Positions 16,069-25,300 of a DNA stretch of 49,401 nt are shown here, in pieces; position 1 is the first letter of the stretch; each line of letters begins with the position of its first letter. Location of the stretch: assembly GCF_000719865.1 (NCBI RefSeq), contig NZ_JOID01000036.1, positions 1 to 49,401 of the forward strand, read 5' to 3'. This stretch comes from Streptomyces albus subsp. albus (GTDB taxonomy: Bacteria; Actinomycetota; Actinomycetes; Streptomycetales; Streptomycetaceae). The notes beneath the pieces are model-generated. The model ran no database searches, was not told where the DNA came from, and was given only the letters and a program-made list of their open reading frames with translations. A program made the translations under genes and the position numbers.

Positions 16069-17859
16069 ATGGATGCCGATACGCCGGAGCCGGTGACCGC
16101 CGGGCAGATCAGTGTGATCGTGATCGGCTACAACGACGCGGCGCACATCAGGAACGCGGTGCGCTCCGCCCTCGGCCAAGGTCCCGCCGTCCGCGAGGTG
16201 ATCGCCGTGGACGACGCCTCCACCGACGGCACCGGCGGCCTGCTCGACCGGATGGCGGCCCGCGAGCCCCGGCTGCGCGTGCGGCACCGGGCCGTCAACA
16301 GCGGCGGCTGCGGCAGTCCCCGCAATGACGGGCTGCGCCAGGCCACCGCCCCATACGTCATGTTCCTCGACAGCGACGACGTGCTGCCGCCGGGCGCCGC
16401 CGACGCCCTCCTCGCCGCCGCCCGCCGGCACGCCGCACCGGTCGTCGCCGGCGCCTGCCTCCGGCGCGAACTGCCGCAGCGGCGCGACACCCGCTGGCAG
16501 CGCGGGCTCTTCCTGTCCGAGGCGGTCCACGACGCGCCGGAGCTGCAGCCGCGCCTGGTCCGCGACACCCTGTGCGTCAACAAGCTGTACGACCGGGCCT
16601 TCCTCGCCGCGCACGACATCGCCTTCCCCGAAGGCCCGTTCCGCTACGAGGACTTCGTCTTCACCGCCCGGGTCCTGGCCGCCCGCCCCCGGATCGCCGT
16701 CATCCCCGACACCGTCTACATCTGGCACGTCCGCCGCGCCGCCGCCCAGCCGTCCATCTCGCTGGACCGGGACCACGTGGACGGCTGGCGCGCCCGGCTG
16801 ACGGCGCACCGGCTGGCCGTGGACACCCTGGAACTGGCCGGGCAGCGGCGGCTCGCCCACGCCGCCCGGGTGAAGTTCCTCGACCACGACCTGCGGATAT
16901 ACCTGCGGGAGCTGAACCGGCGCGACGAGGACCACCGCATCGCCTGGTGGGACCTCGCCCGGGAACACCTGGAGTCGTTCGGCGAGGAGGATCTGCTCGC
17001 GGCCCGCGCGCCCGCGCGGTGGAGCGCCCGGGTCATCGCGGCCGCCGGGCACCCCCGGGATGTGGAGCGGCTGGCCGGGCTCGCCGTCCACCCGCCACGG
17101 CTGCTGCCGCCGTACGCCCGCGTCAACGGGCGGCCGGTATGGGCCATCGATCTGCCGACCGTCCCGCTCGACGGGGTGGACGAGACGCCGCTGCACCGGC
17201 TGCCGGTCACCGTCGACGGGGTGCTCAGCACGTACCAGCGCGGCCCCGGCCGAGGCGGCGGACACCGCGGCGACGGAGGCCCCGGGAACGGCGGCGGCCG
17301 GAACGGGGAGGGGGGCACCAGCGGCAGCGGCACCGGAGCCGGTGCCGTCGCCGCCGGGGCCATGGGCCTCACCCGGCCCCGGCTGCGGCTCACCCTCCGC
17401 GTGCACGAGCTGTACGGACGGCTGCTGGCCGCCGGCGGCCCGGTCACCGTGGACATCGAACTGCGCCACCGCGACGACGGCCGGCTGGGGCAGGCCCGGA
17501 ACGCCGTCCTCACCCGGGACGACACCGCGGCCCCGTCCTGGACCGCCGAGGTCCTGCTCGGCCCGGAGGCCCCGGGCGCCGCCGGGCCACCCCCGGCGGC
17601 GGCGCGCGGCGGAACGCAGGAGACGTGGGACGTCCGGGTCAGGGTCCGCTGCGCGGACGGCAGTTCGGTCTACACCGGCGTACGGGCCACCGGTCCGCTG
17701 CCGCGCCGCGGGGTGGCGGCGGGCCGGCACGGGCTGCTGCTTTTGCACCCGTTCGAGGCGGCGGGGGGATCGCTGGCGCTGCGGGTGGCGCGTGGGCCGC
17801 GTAACGCGCTCCGTATCGTCGGCCGGGCGCTGCGGCGAGGGCTGGCCGAGCGGTGGTGA
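16069..17859 (+). CDS. Family 2 glycosyltransferase, wall-polymer type
   Basis: Predicted cytoplasmic glycosyltransferase of 596 residues. The GT-A domain starts at residue 11 (ISVIVIGYNDAAHIRNAV) with DDASTDGT, NSGGCGSPRNDG and the metal-binding FLDSDD at 99-104. An alpha-helical part follows and then, after a Gly-rich linker (GGGHRGDGGPGNGGG), a beta-rich domain of about 160 residues. The whole order and many motifs (NSGGC, NKLYDRAF, PEGPFRYED, ARVKFLDHDLRIYL) match the first 600 residues of the neighbouring 1016-residue transferase, so the two are paralogues, this one lacking the phosphotransferase half. ATG at 16069 is chosen since the fold begins there and a leaderless promoter fits. It is convergent with the other two glycosyltransferase genes. 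Substrate unknown. Confidence 0.88.
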   Translation: MDADTPEPVTAGQISVIVIGYNDAAHIRNAVRSALGQGPAVREVIAVDDASTDGTGGLLDRMAAREPRLRVRHRAVNSGGCGSPRNDGLRQATAPYVMFLDSDDVLPPGAADALLAAARRHAAPVVAGACLRRELPQRRDTRWQRGLFLSEAVHDAPELQPRLVRDTLCVNKLYDRAFLAAHDIAFPEGPFRYEDFVFTARVLAARPRIAVIPDTVYIWHVRRAAAQPSISLDRDHVDGWRARLTAHRLAVDTLELAGQRRLAHAARVKFLDHDLRIYLRELNRRDEDHRIAWWDLAREHLESFGEEDLLAARAPARWSARVIAAAGHPRDVERLAGLAVHPPRLLPPYARVNGRPVWAIDLPTVPLDGVDETPLHRLPVTVDGVLSTYQRGPGRGGGHRGDGGPGNGGGRNGEGGTSGSGTGAGAVAAGAMGLTRPRLRLTLRVHELYGRLLAAGGPVTVDIELRHRDDGRLGQARNAVLTRDDTAAPSWTAEVLLGPEAPGAAGPPPAAARGGTQETWDVRVRVRCADGSSVYTGVRATGPLPRRGVAAGRHGLLLLHPFEAAGGSLALRVARGPRNALRIVGRALRRGLAERW

Positions 17860-17880
17860 GCGCGCCGTCCCGGCCCCCGC

Positions 17881-19122
17881 TCAGCGGTCGATCTCGTCGA
17901 ACAGGGCTTCCCAGCGGTCGAGTACCGCGGGCAGCGCGAGCGGGGCAACGTGCTCCCGTGCCGCGCGCCCGAAACGCTCCCGCAGCGCGCCGTCCGTCGT
18001 CAGGTCGCGCAGCGCGGCGGTGAACGCCTCCTGATCGCCGGGGCGTACCAGCCTGCCGGTGCGGCCGTCGGCGACCAACTCCCGCACCCCGTCCGAGAGA
18101 TCGAAGCTCACCACGGGCACTCCGCAGGCCGCCGCCTCCGCCACGGCCATCGGGCGCCCCTCGCGCTCGCTGGTGAGCGCCAGCACGGACAGCTCGCGGT
18201 AGGCGGCTGCCACATCGCGCACGCTGCCCCGGAAGACGACTCTCTCCGCGCAGCCGAGCCGGGCGGCCCGCCCCCGCAGCTCCGCCTCCAGCGGCCCGTC
18301 GCCGAAGAGGTGCAGCTCCCAGCCGGGCCGGTCCGGGGCGATCTCCGCGAAGGCGTCGATCAGCCGGTCCAGCCGCTTGATCTCCTCCAGCCTGCCGACG
18401 GCGCCGATCCGGCGGGTGTCGAGCGGAGCCGGAGCGGAGGGGGGCGTGAACGGCAGTGGGTTGGGCATCACGGCGGCGTTCGGCAGCCGCTGCCGGCGGA
18501 AGTCGGCGGCGTCGCCCTCGCTGAGGAAGAGGGCCTTCTCCAGCTCCGGGTAGTGCCGCAGGATGAGCCGGAGGTTCGCCGAGGCGCGCGCCTGCGCGAA
18601 CGACTCGTGGTACTGGCCGATGCCCTTGAGCCGCGGCCGGTCCACGGCGGAGAGCCAGTCGACGGCCCAGGGCGAGCCGATGATGACGTAGCCGCGGTCG
18701 GCGGTGGCGAACCGGGCGGCCAGCCGGGCCCGCGCCCGGTCGCGCTCGGCGCGGCGTGCCCGGGCCTCCAGCAGCCGGGCGGGGCCGAGGCGTTCGGTGA
18801 GGCTGCGCGCCGGGCGGAGGGGCGACGCGGGGGCGGGGTAGAGCGTGGTGTGCCGGTAGGCGGGATCGGCGTGGTAACGGTACGGCTCCGGGCTCGGCCG
18901 GATGCCGATCAGCTCCGTACGGTGCCCGCGCTCGCCGAACCCCTGCGCGAGGGTGTGCAGCACGCGCTGGGAGCCGCCCATCGAGTCGACGTCGATGCCC
19001 ACGAGGAAGACGGTGCGCCCCCGGGGCGCCGCGCGGGCTCCGGCGCGTGCGTCCCCGCGCTCGTCCCCGCGTGCGCCCTCATATGCGCTCCTGTGTGCGC
19101 CGGCGCCCGCACCCCCGCTCAC
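17881..19122 (-). CDS. Family 4 glycosyltransferase
   Basis: GT-B glycosyltransferase of 413 residues. After a poorly conserved 30-residue start comes FLVGIDVDSMGGSQRVLHTL, the sugar-acceptor domain entry of GT4 enzymes. The nucleotide-sugar half has IGAVGRLEEIKRLDRLIDAF, WELHLFGDGPLEAEL and the E-x7-E motif in EGRPMAVAEAAACGVPVVSF. It retains its sugar donor through that motif. The GTG at 19122 overlaps the stop of the bifunctional transferase by 4 bp, so the two are coupled and probably build the same cell-surface glycopolymer. The longer open frame upstream of 19122 runs inside the neighbour and was not used. Confidence 0.9.
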   Translation of the reverse strand: MSGGAGAGAHRSAYEGARGDERGDARAGARAAPRGRTVFLVGIDVDSMGGSQRVLHTLAQGFGERGHRTELIGIRPSPEPYRYHADPAYRHTTLYPAPASPLRPARSLTERLGPARLLEARARRAERDRARARLAARFATADRGYVIIGSPWAVDWLSAVDRPRLKGIGQYHESFAQARASANLRLILRHYPELEKALFLSEGDAADFRRQRLPNAAVMPNPLPFTPPSAPAPLDTRRIGAVGRLEEIKRLDRLIDAFAEIAPDRPGWELHLFGDGPLEAELRGRAARLGCAERVVFRGSVRDVAAAYRELSVLALTSEREGRPMAVAEAAACGVPVVSFDLSDGVRELVADGRTGRLVRPGDQEAFTAALRDLTTDGALRERFGRAAREHVAPLALPAVLDRWEALFDEIDR

Positions 19123-22100
19123 CGTGCGCCCCCTTCGAAGAACCGGTCGACCACGGCCTTGCTCTCCCGGCCGGTGTCCCGGGAGGCGAACATCTCGCGG
19201 AAACGGGCGTACGCCCCGGCCCACTCGACGGTCACCCGGTCCAAGTCCCTCACCGCCGCCACCAGTTCGCCGGTGGTTTCCAGCATCGGCCCGGGGGCGA
19301 TGTCCGGCAGGTCGTAGTACGTCCCGCGCGAGCCGCCGCTGTACTCCTCGTAGTCGTCGGTGAACAGCAGGATCGGCCGGCCCAGGGCGGCGTAGTCGAA
19401 CATCAGGGAGGAGTAGTCCGTCACCAGCGCGTCGGAGGCCAGCAGCAGGTCGTTGACATCGGTGAAGCCCCGGCCGTCGCGGATCGCGTGCCCGAGCTCC
19501 GGCGGCACGGTGAACCGGTCGTAGGCATGCGGCCGGACGACCACGGTCCACTCCTCGCCGATCCCCTCGGCCAGCTCCGCCAGGTCCACCCGGATCGAGT
19601 CGCCGCTGCCGCGCAGGCCGTCCCGGAAGGTCGGCGCGTAGAGCAGCACCCGGCGGCCGTCCGGGATCTGCAGCCGGTGGCGGGCGGCGGCGGCGCGGTC
19701 CCGCTGCGCGGGCTCGTTCCAGCGCACCAGGACGTCGTTGCGCGGCAGCCCACAGCGGAGCAGTTCACCGGTGTAGCCGTTGGCCCGGACGAACGTGCGC
19801 TCGAACTCCTCGCTGGGCGCGATCAGGACGTCCCAGCGGGCCACCATCTCCCGGTGCCTGCGCCGCCGTTCCTCGCCGCCCAGCCGCAACTCCGGGGTGT
19901 CGAAGCCCATGTGCTTCAGCGCCTGGCCGTGCCAGGTCTGCAGATAGCGGGTCTCGGGGCGCTTGGCGTAGACGGAGGGGATGCCGTGCGAGTCCACCCA
20001 GTACGCGGCCCGGGCGAGCGTACGGACGTACGCCCAGCTGCCGCGCCGGACGAGCGGCACTCCGGGCGGGAAGGAGGAGCGGTCCCCCGCGTACGACCAC
20101 ACGCTGCGGTACGGCAGCCCGCGCCGCACCAGTTCCTCGTGGATGTAGCGGGGGCTGTCGGTGTAGCCGGCGCCCTCCATCGCCTCGAAGAGCACCAGGT
20201 GCCGGTCGACCGGCAGCCGCCACAGCTCGCGCTCGGCCATCGCCTTCAGCCGGGGACTCGTCAGCCGCCGCCGCAGCCGCAGGACCCCGCGGTGGACCGG
20301 GCCCAGCCGGGGCGCCAGCTCGGCCGCCAGGCGCAGCGCGCCGGCACGCCGCCAGCGGAACTCCAGCCGCCCGGCGCCCTTCTCCTCGCAGACGACGCGG
20401 AGTTCGTGGCCGCAGAGCGGTCCGGCGCGGGGCAGCGCCGTCCGCAGGGGCGGTAGATCGAGCGGGGCCAGCAGCGGGTCCCGGCGGGTCAGGCCGTGCC
20501 GGGTGAGGACGACCACCGGGTGACGGCGGCCGGCGAAGCCCTGGGGCCGGAGGGGGATGCGGCGCGGATCGAGGATGAGCTCGGCGGTGTACTCGCCACC
20601 GGTGCGGCCGGCCGCCGCGGCGTTACCGGGGCCGGGCTTGGACGCGGCGCCGGTGCCGGACTGGGTCCCGGACTCGGCGCCGGTCCCGGCCGCAGCGCCG
20701 GTCGTGCCGGCGGGCCTCTCGAGCCCGGCGGTCCCGGCGGTCCCGGCGGTCCCGGCGGCGCGGTGCGTACCGGCCGTCCCCGTCTCCCCCGGCTGCGCAC
20801 CCGTGAGCCGGCGGTAGCGGAACGGGACCTTCAGGGGCGCCCCGCCCGCGCTCAGCCACAGCTCGGCCGTCAGCCCGTCCTCCCCGCCCGGCGTGCCGGC
20901 GGTGTCCGTGAGCAGTCCCGCCGGGTCATGGGTGCGCAGCCGGAGCCGGAGCAGTGGCCCTTCGGGGACGAGGGCTTCGGCCTCGTGGCGTATCCGGCCG
21001 CCGGCGAACGGCTGTTCCGTCAACCGCCAGGCGGTGATGTCCAGATCGGCGGCCGCGTCCGTCCCGGCGGCCGGGAGCCGCGCGCCCCAGTACACCCGCC
21101 CGGCACCGTCCCGTACGGCGTGGCGCGGCGCGATGCCCGGCCGCCCGAGCGCCCGGGCGCACTGCCGCACCTCCGCGTACCGGCCCTCGCGGAGCAGCCG
21201 CAGGCAGACGCGCTCGTCGCGCGGGAGCGAGGCGACCGCCTCCGGCGCGAGGCCGTCCAGATAGGGGACGGTCTCGGCCGCGAAGCGCCCGGTCCACTCC
21301 GGGCCGCGGAAGGCCAGATCGCCCAGGTGGAGGCGGAAGTCGTGGTGCAGGAACTTGCGGTCCTTGGCAGGGCGCAGACCGGTGTTGCCGCTCTCCTCCA
21401 GAAAGCCGTCGATCATCCGGGCCACGGCGATCCGGTCGATGACGTTCCGGATGCGATGGCGGCTGGAGGAGATCGACGGCCGGGCGGGGTCGGCCGCCAG
21501 GTGCCAGGTGTAGACGGGCCAGGGGACCACGGCGAACCGGCGGGCCAGGGTGAAGGCGCGCGCGGAGAAGAGCTGGTCCTCGTAGTGGATGCCCTCCGGG
21601 AAGCGCAGCCGGTGGCGGGCGATGAAGGAGGCCGCGTAGAGCTTGTTGGTGGAGAGGTGGTCGAAGAAGAACTCCGGCGCCTCCCGGATACCGTCGACCA
21701 CCCGTTCGTCCGCGAAGAGGTCCGGGTACCAGAGGCCGGTGGTGCCGGACTCCTCGTAGAGCCGCGTCACCTCGCCGGTGACGAAGTCCGCGCCGGTGCG
21801 CTCGGCGGTGAGCAGCATCGACTTGCAGGCGTGCCGGGGCAGTTCGTCGTCGCTGTCGAGGAACATCAGCCAGGGGGCGCGGGCCGCCTCGATGCCGCGG
21901 TTGCGGGGGGCGCTGCAGCCGCCGCTGTTCGCGGGGAGGCGGAGGACCCGCACCCGGTCCGGGTCGGCGGCGGCCAGGCGGAGGGCCGTCTCGTGGGAGC
22001 CGTCGGTGCTGTGGTCGTCGACGATCACGATCTCGACGGCGTTCAGCGTCTGGGCCAGGACGGAGCGCACGGCGGCCGGGAGGCGCTCGGCGTCGTTGTA

Positions 22101-22169
22101 GACGATCACGATCACCGAGACGTCCGGGGTCCGCCCGCTCCGCCTCCCCTCCCCGGTCGTCATGCTCAT
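19119..22169 (-). CDS. Bifunctional GT2 glycosyltransferase / CDP-glycerol-type glycerophosphotransferase (TagF-like)
   Basis: A 1016-residue protein with three parts. Residues 15-330 are a GT-A glycosyltransferase (VSVIVIVYNDAERLPAAV, DDHSTDGS, FLDSDD at 103-108). Residues 375-620 form a beta-rich domain broken by a Thr-Ala-Gly-rich linker. From about 650 comes a TagB/TagF-type polyol-phosphate transferase: LQTWHGQALKHMGFD, LLYAPTFRD, VVRPHAYDR and VTDYSSLMFDYAALGRPILLF, with the two catalytic histidines (WHG and RPH). Such enzymes polymerise teichoic-acid-like chains at the membrane; in Streptomyces related proteins are linked to poly-diglycosylphosphate wall polymers. ATG at 22169 is chosen because GGGAGG is 5 nt ahead; a GTG at 22184 lies upstream of that site. 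It couples to the GT4 gene by a 4-bp overlap. Confidence 0.92.
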   Translation of the reverse strand: MSMTTGEGRRSGRTPDVSVIVIVYNDAERLPAAVRSVLAQTLNAVEIVIVDDHSTDGSHETALRLAAADPDRVRVLRLPANSGGCSAPRNRGIEAARAPWLMFLDSDDELPRHACKSMLLTAERTGADFVTGEVTRLYEESGTTGLWYPDLFADERVVDGIREAPEFFFDHLSTNKLYAASFIARHRLRFPEGIHYEDQLFSARAFTLARRFAVVPWPVYTWHLAADPARPSISSSRHRIRNVIDRIAVARMIDGFLEESGNTGLRPAKDRKFLHHDFRLHLGDLAFRGPEWTGRFAAETVPYLDGLAPEAVASLPRDERVCLRLLREGRYAEVRQCARALGRPGIAPRHAVRDGAGRVYWGARLPAAGTDAAADLDITAWRLTEQPFAGGRIRHEAEALVPEGPLLRLRLRTHDPAGLLTDTAGTPGGEDGLTAELWLSAGGAPLKVPFRYRRLTGAQPGETGTAGTHRAAGTAGTAGTAGLERPAGTTGAAAGTGAESGTQSGTGAASKPGPGNAAAAGRTGGEYTAELILDPRRIPLRPQGFAGRRHPVVVLTRHGLTRRDPLLAPLDLPPLRTALPRAGPLCGHELRVVCEEKGAGRLEFRWRRAGALRLAAELAPRLGPVHRGVLRLRRRLTSPRLKAMAERELWRLPVDRHLVLFEAMEGAGYTDSPRYIHEELVRRGLPYRSVWSYAGDRSSFPPGVPLVRRGSWAYVRTLARAAYWVDSHGIPSVYAKRPETRYLQTWHGQALKHMGFDTPELRLGGEERRRRHREMVARWDVLIAPSEEFERTFVRANGYTGELLRCGLPRNDVLVRWNEPAQRDRAAAARHRLQIPDGRRVLLYAPTFRDGLRGSGDSIRVDLAELAEGIGEEWTVVVRPHAYDRFTVPPELGHAIRDGRGFTDVNDLLLASDALVTDYSSLMFDYAALGRPILLFTDDYEEYSGGSRGTYYDLPDIAPGPMLETTGELVAAVRDLDRVTVEWAGAYARFREMFASRDTGRESKAVVDRFFEGGAR
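20724..20759. repeat. In-frame 9-bp repeat in the bifunctional transferase gene
   Basis: CCCGGCGGT is repeated at 20724, 20733 and 20742 with a fourth near-copy at 20751. It encodes the Ala-Gly-Thr run in the linker of the bifunctional transferase. Copy number could change without shifting the frame. Confidence 0.75.
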
Positions 22170-22366
22170 CCCTGCCTCCCGCACGGGCCGGATACGGACA
22201 GAACGGGATCATCCGTCGTCCCATCGTACGGAGGCCCCCGCGGATCCGCGCGGGGGACGGAACGGCGGCGGCCCCGCACGCCGCGCAACGCCGCGGGGGC
22301 GGCCCGGCCGGAGCCGGACCGCCCCCTGGGACGGCGGAGCGGGGCACGGGCGCCGCCCGCGCCCCG
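22170..22366 (-). other. Gap between the glutamate dehydrogenase and wall-polymer operons
   Basis: About 200 bp. It holds the GDH terminator hairpin (listed separately) and, at 22237-22258, a second GC-rich inverted repeat centred on GCGGATCCGC. The promoter of the transferase operon should lie in the right part of the window strand order (22170-22230), but no clear boxes were seen. Confidence 0.4.
22295..22326 (-). terminator. Terminator hairpin after the glutamate dehydrogenase gene
   Basis: GGGGGCGGCCCGGC (22295-22308) pairs with GCCGGACCGCCCCC (22313-22326) with one mismatch and a CGGA loop, 40 bp past the GDH stop. Very stable and well placed; no T tract. Confidence 0.6.
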
Positions 22367-25300
22367 TCAGCGGTGCGCGCGCAGCAGCGTCCGCATGGTG
22401 CGCATCGCCACGGAGAGATTGGCCAGGTCGAAGGAGTCCGACCCGTGGATCTCGTCGAGCGTGGCCCGGGCGCGGGCCAGGATCGCGCTGTTCTTCCGCT
22501 GCCAGGCGCCGAAGCGCTGTTCGGGCGTCGAGGTGCCGTTGCCGGCCCGCAGCACATCGGCGGTGAGCGCCGCGTGGGCCGCGTAGAGGTCCTCGCGGAT
22601 GGCGGCGCGGGCCATCGACTGCCAGCGGTCGGAGCGCGGCAGTTCGATGATCCGGTCCATCAGCCGGCTGATCCGCAGCCGGTCCGCGAGGTCGTAGTAC
22701 ACCTCGGCGACGTCCAGCGGCGTCTTGTCGTTGCGGTCGGCGATCGCCACGATGTCGAGCGTCGGGAAGGCCGAGGAGAAGCCCGCGACCCGCGCGGCCA
22801 GCTCGCCCGGCACGCCCGCGGCGGTCAGCTCGTCCAGATTGGCCTGGTACCACTCCAGGTCCGGGCCCCGGAGCAGCTTCGGCAGCTGGGACCAGACGGC
22901 CTCCACCCGCTCGGCGAAGAAGTCGATCGTCTCGGCGATCTCCAGCGGCTGCGGGCGGTTGTTGAGCAGCCAGCGGGTGCCGCGCTCCACCAGCCGCCGC
23001 GAGTGCAGCCGGATCCGGGTCTGGACGGCCGCCGGTACCCGGTTGTCCAGCGCCTCCACGGCGTCCCAGACGGAGCCCAGGCCGAAGATCGCCCGGGCCG
23101 AGGTCTGCGCCCGGACGACCTCCTCCGTCGAGGCTCCCGTCTCCTCCCGCATCCGGTGCAGGAAGGTGGTGCCGGCGCTGTTGACCGTGTCGTTGACCAG
23201 CACGGTCGTCACGATCTCGCGGCGCAGCGCGTGCCCCTCGATCTGCTCCGGGAACCGCTCCCGCAGGGCCTGCGGGAAGTAGGCGTGCAGCAGCCGCTGA
23301 AGGTACGGGTCGTCGGGGAGGCCGGTGCCGATCAGCTCCTCGGCCGCGGTGATCTTGTCGTAGGCGAGCAGTACGGCCAGCTCCGGCTGGGTGAGGCCGC
23401 GGCCGTTGGCCAGCCGCTCCTTGATCTGCCGGTCGGCGGGGAGGAACTCCAGCGCCCGGTCGAGGTCGCCGGTGCTCTCCAGCCGGCGGATGGCGCGCTG
23501 GTGGGCGTGGAGCAGGCTGGGGGCCTGCGTCACCGCGTTGGCGAGCGCGACGTTCTGCGCGTAGTTGTTGCGCAGCACCAGGGCGCCCACCTCGTCGGTC
23601 ATCTCCGCGAGCAGCTTGTTGCGCTGCTTGACGGTCATGTCGCCGTTGGCGACGACCGCGTTGAGCAGGATCTTGATGTTCACCTCGTGGTCGGAGGTGT
23701 CCACACCGGCGCTGTTGTCGATCGCGTCGGTGTTGACGCGCCCGCCGGTGCGGTCCGGGCCGCCGTGGATGGCGAACTCGATGCGGCCGAGCTGAGTGGC
23801 GCCGAGGTTGCCGCCCTCACCGATGACCTTGGCCCGCACGTCCCGGCCGTCGACGCGGATGGCGTCGTTGGCCTTGTCGCCGACGTCCGCGTGCGTCTCC
23901 GAGGACGCCTTGACGTACGTGCCGATGCCGCCGTTCCACAGCAGGTCCACGGGGGCGCTGAGGATGGCCTTCATCAGCTCGGCCGGGGTCATCTTGGTGA
24001 TCCCGTCCTCGATCCCGAGGGCCTGCCGGATGTGCGCGCCCACGGGGACGGACTTCGCGGAGCGCGGGTGGATGCCACCGCCCGGCGAGAGCAGCGAGGT
24101 GTCGTAGTCCGCCCAGGAGCTGCGCGGCAGTTCGAAGAGGCGGCGGCGCTCGGCGTAGGAGACGGCGGCGTCCGGCTCCGGGTCGAGGAAGATGTGCCGG
24201 TGGTCGAAGGCCGCGACGAGGCGGATGTGCTCGCTGAGCAGCATGCCGTTGCCGAAGACGTCCCCGGACATGTCGCCGACGCCGACGACCGTGAAGTCCT
24301 CCGTCTGGGTGTCGTGGCCCAGCTCGCGGAAGTGCCGTTTGACGGACTCCCAGGCGCCGCGGGCGGTGATGCCCATGCCCTTGTGGTCGTAGCCCGCGGA
24401 GCCGCCGGAGGCGAAGGCGTCGCCCAGCCAGAAGCCGTAGGCGGTGGCGACCTCGTTGGCGATGTCGGAGAACGACGCGGTGCCCTTGTCGGCGGCGACG
24501 ACGAGGTAGGTGTCGTCCCCGTCGTGCCGGACGACGTCCTCGGGGTGGACGACCTCCCCGCCGACGAGGTTGTCGGTGATGTCGAGCAGACCGGAGATGA
24601 AGGTCTTGTAGCAGGCGACGCCCTCGGCCAGCCAGGCGTCGCGGTCCACGGCCGGGTCCGGCAGCCGCTTGCCGACGAAACCGCCCTTGGCGCCGACCGG
24701 CACGATGACGGTGTTCTTCACCATCTGCGCCTTGACCAGGCCCAGGATCTCGGTGCGGAAGTCCTCGCGCCGGTCGGACCAGCGCAGCCCGCCGCGGGCC
24801 ACCTTGCCGAAGCGGAGGTGGACGCCCTCGACGCGGGGCGAGTACACCCAGATCTCGTACGCGGGGCGGGGAGCGGGCAGATCGGGGATCGCCTGCGGGT
24901 CGAGCTTGAAGGAGACGTAACCGTGCCAGCGGCGGCCGCCGTCAGCCTGCCGGCCCCCCTTGCCGCTTCCACCATCCGCATGCTGGCCCCCCCGGCCGCT
25001 TCCACCATCCGCATGCTGGCCCCCCCGGCCGCTTCCACCATCCGCATGCTGGAAGTGATTCGTCCGCAGCGTGGCGTTGATGACGGTGAGGAAGGAGCGC
25101 AGGATGCGGTCCTCGTCCAGGCTCGCCACCTGGTCGAGGGCGCCCTCCAGTTCCTCCAGCAGCCCGTCGGTCAGCTCCCGGCCGGCCCGCTGCCGCTCCG
25201 GGGCCATCCGGGCCTCGAACAGGCTGACGAGCAGCCGGGTGGTGTGGACGTTGTGGCGGAGGGTGTCCTCCATGTACTCCTGGCTGAACGTCGAGCCCGC

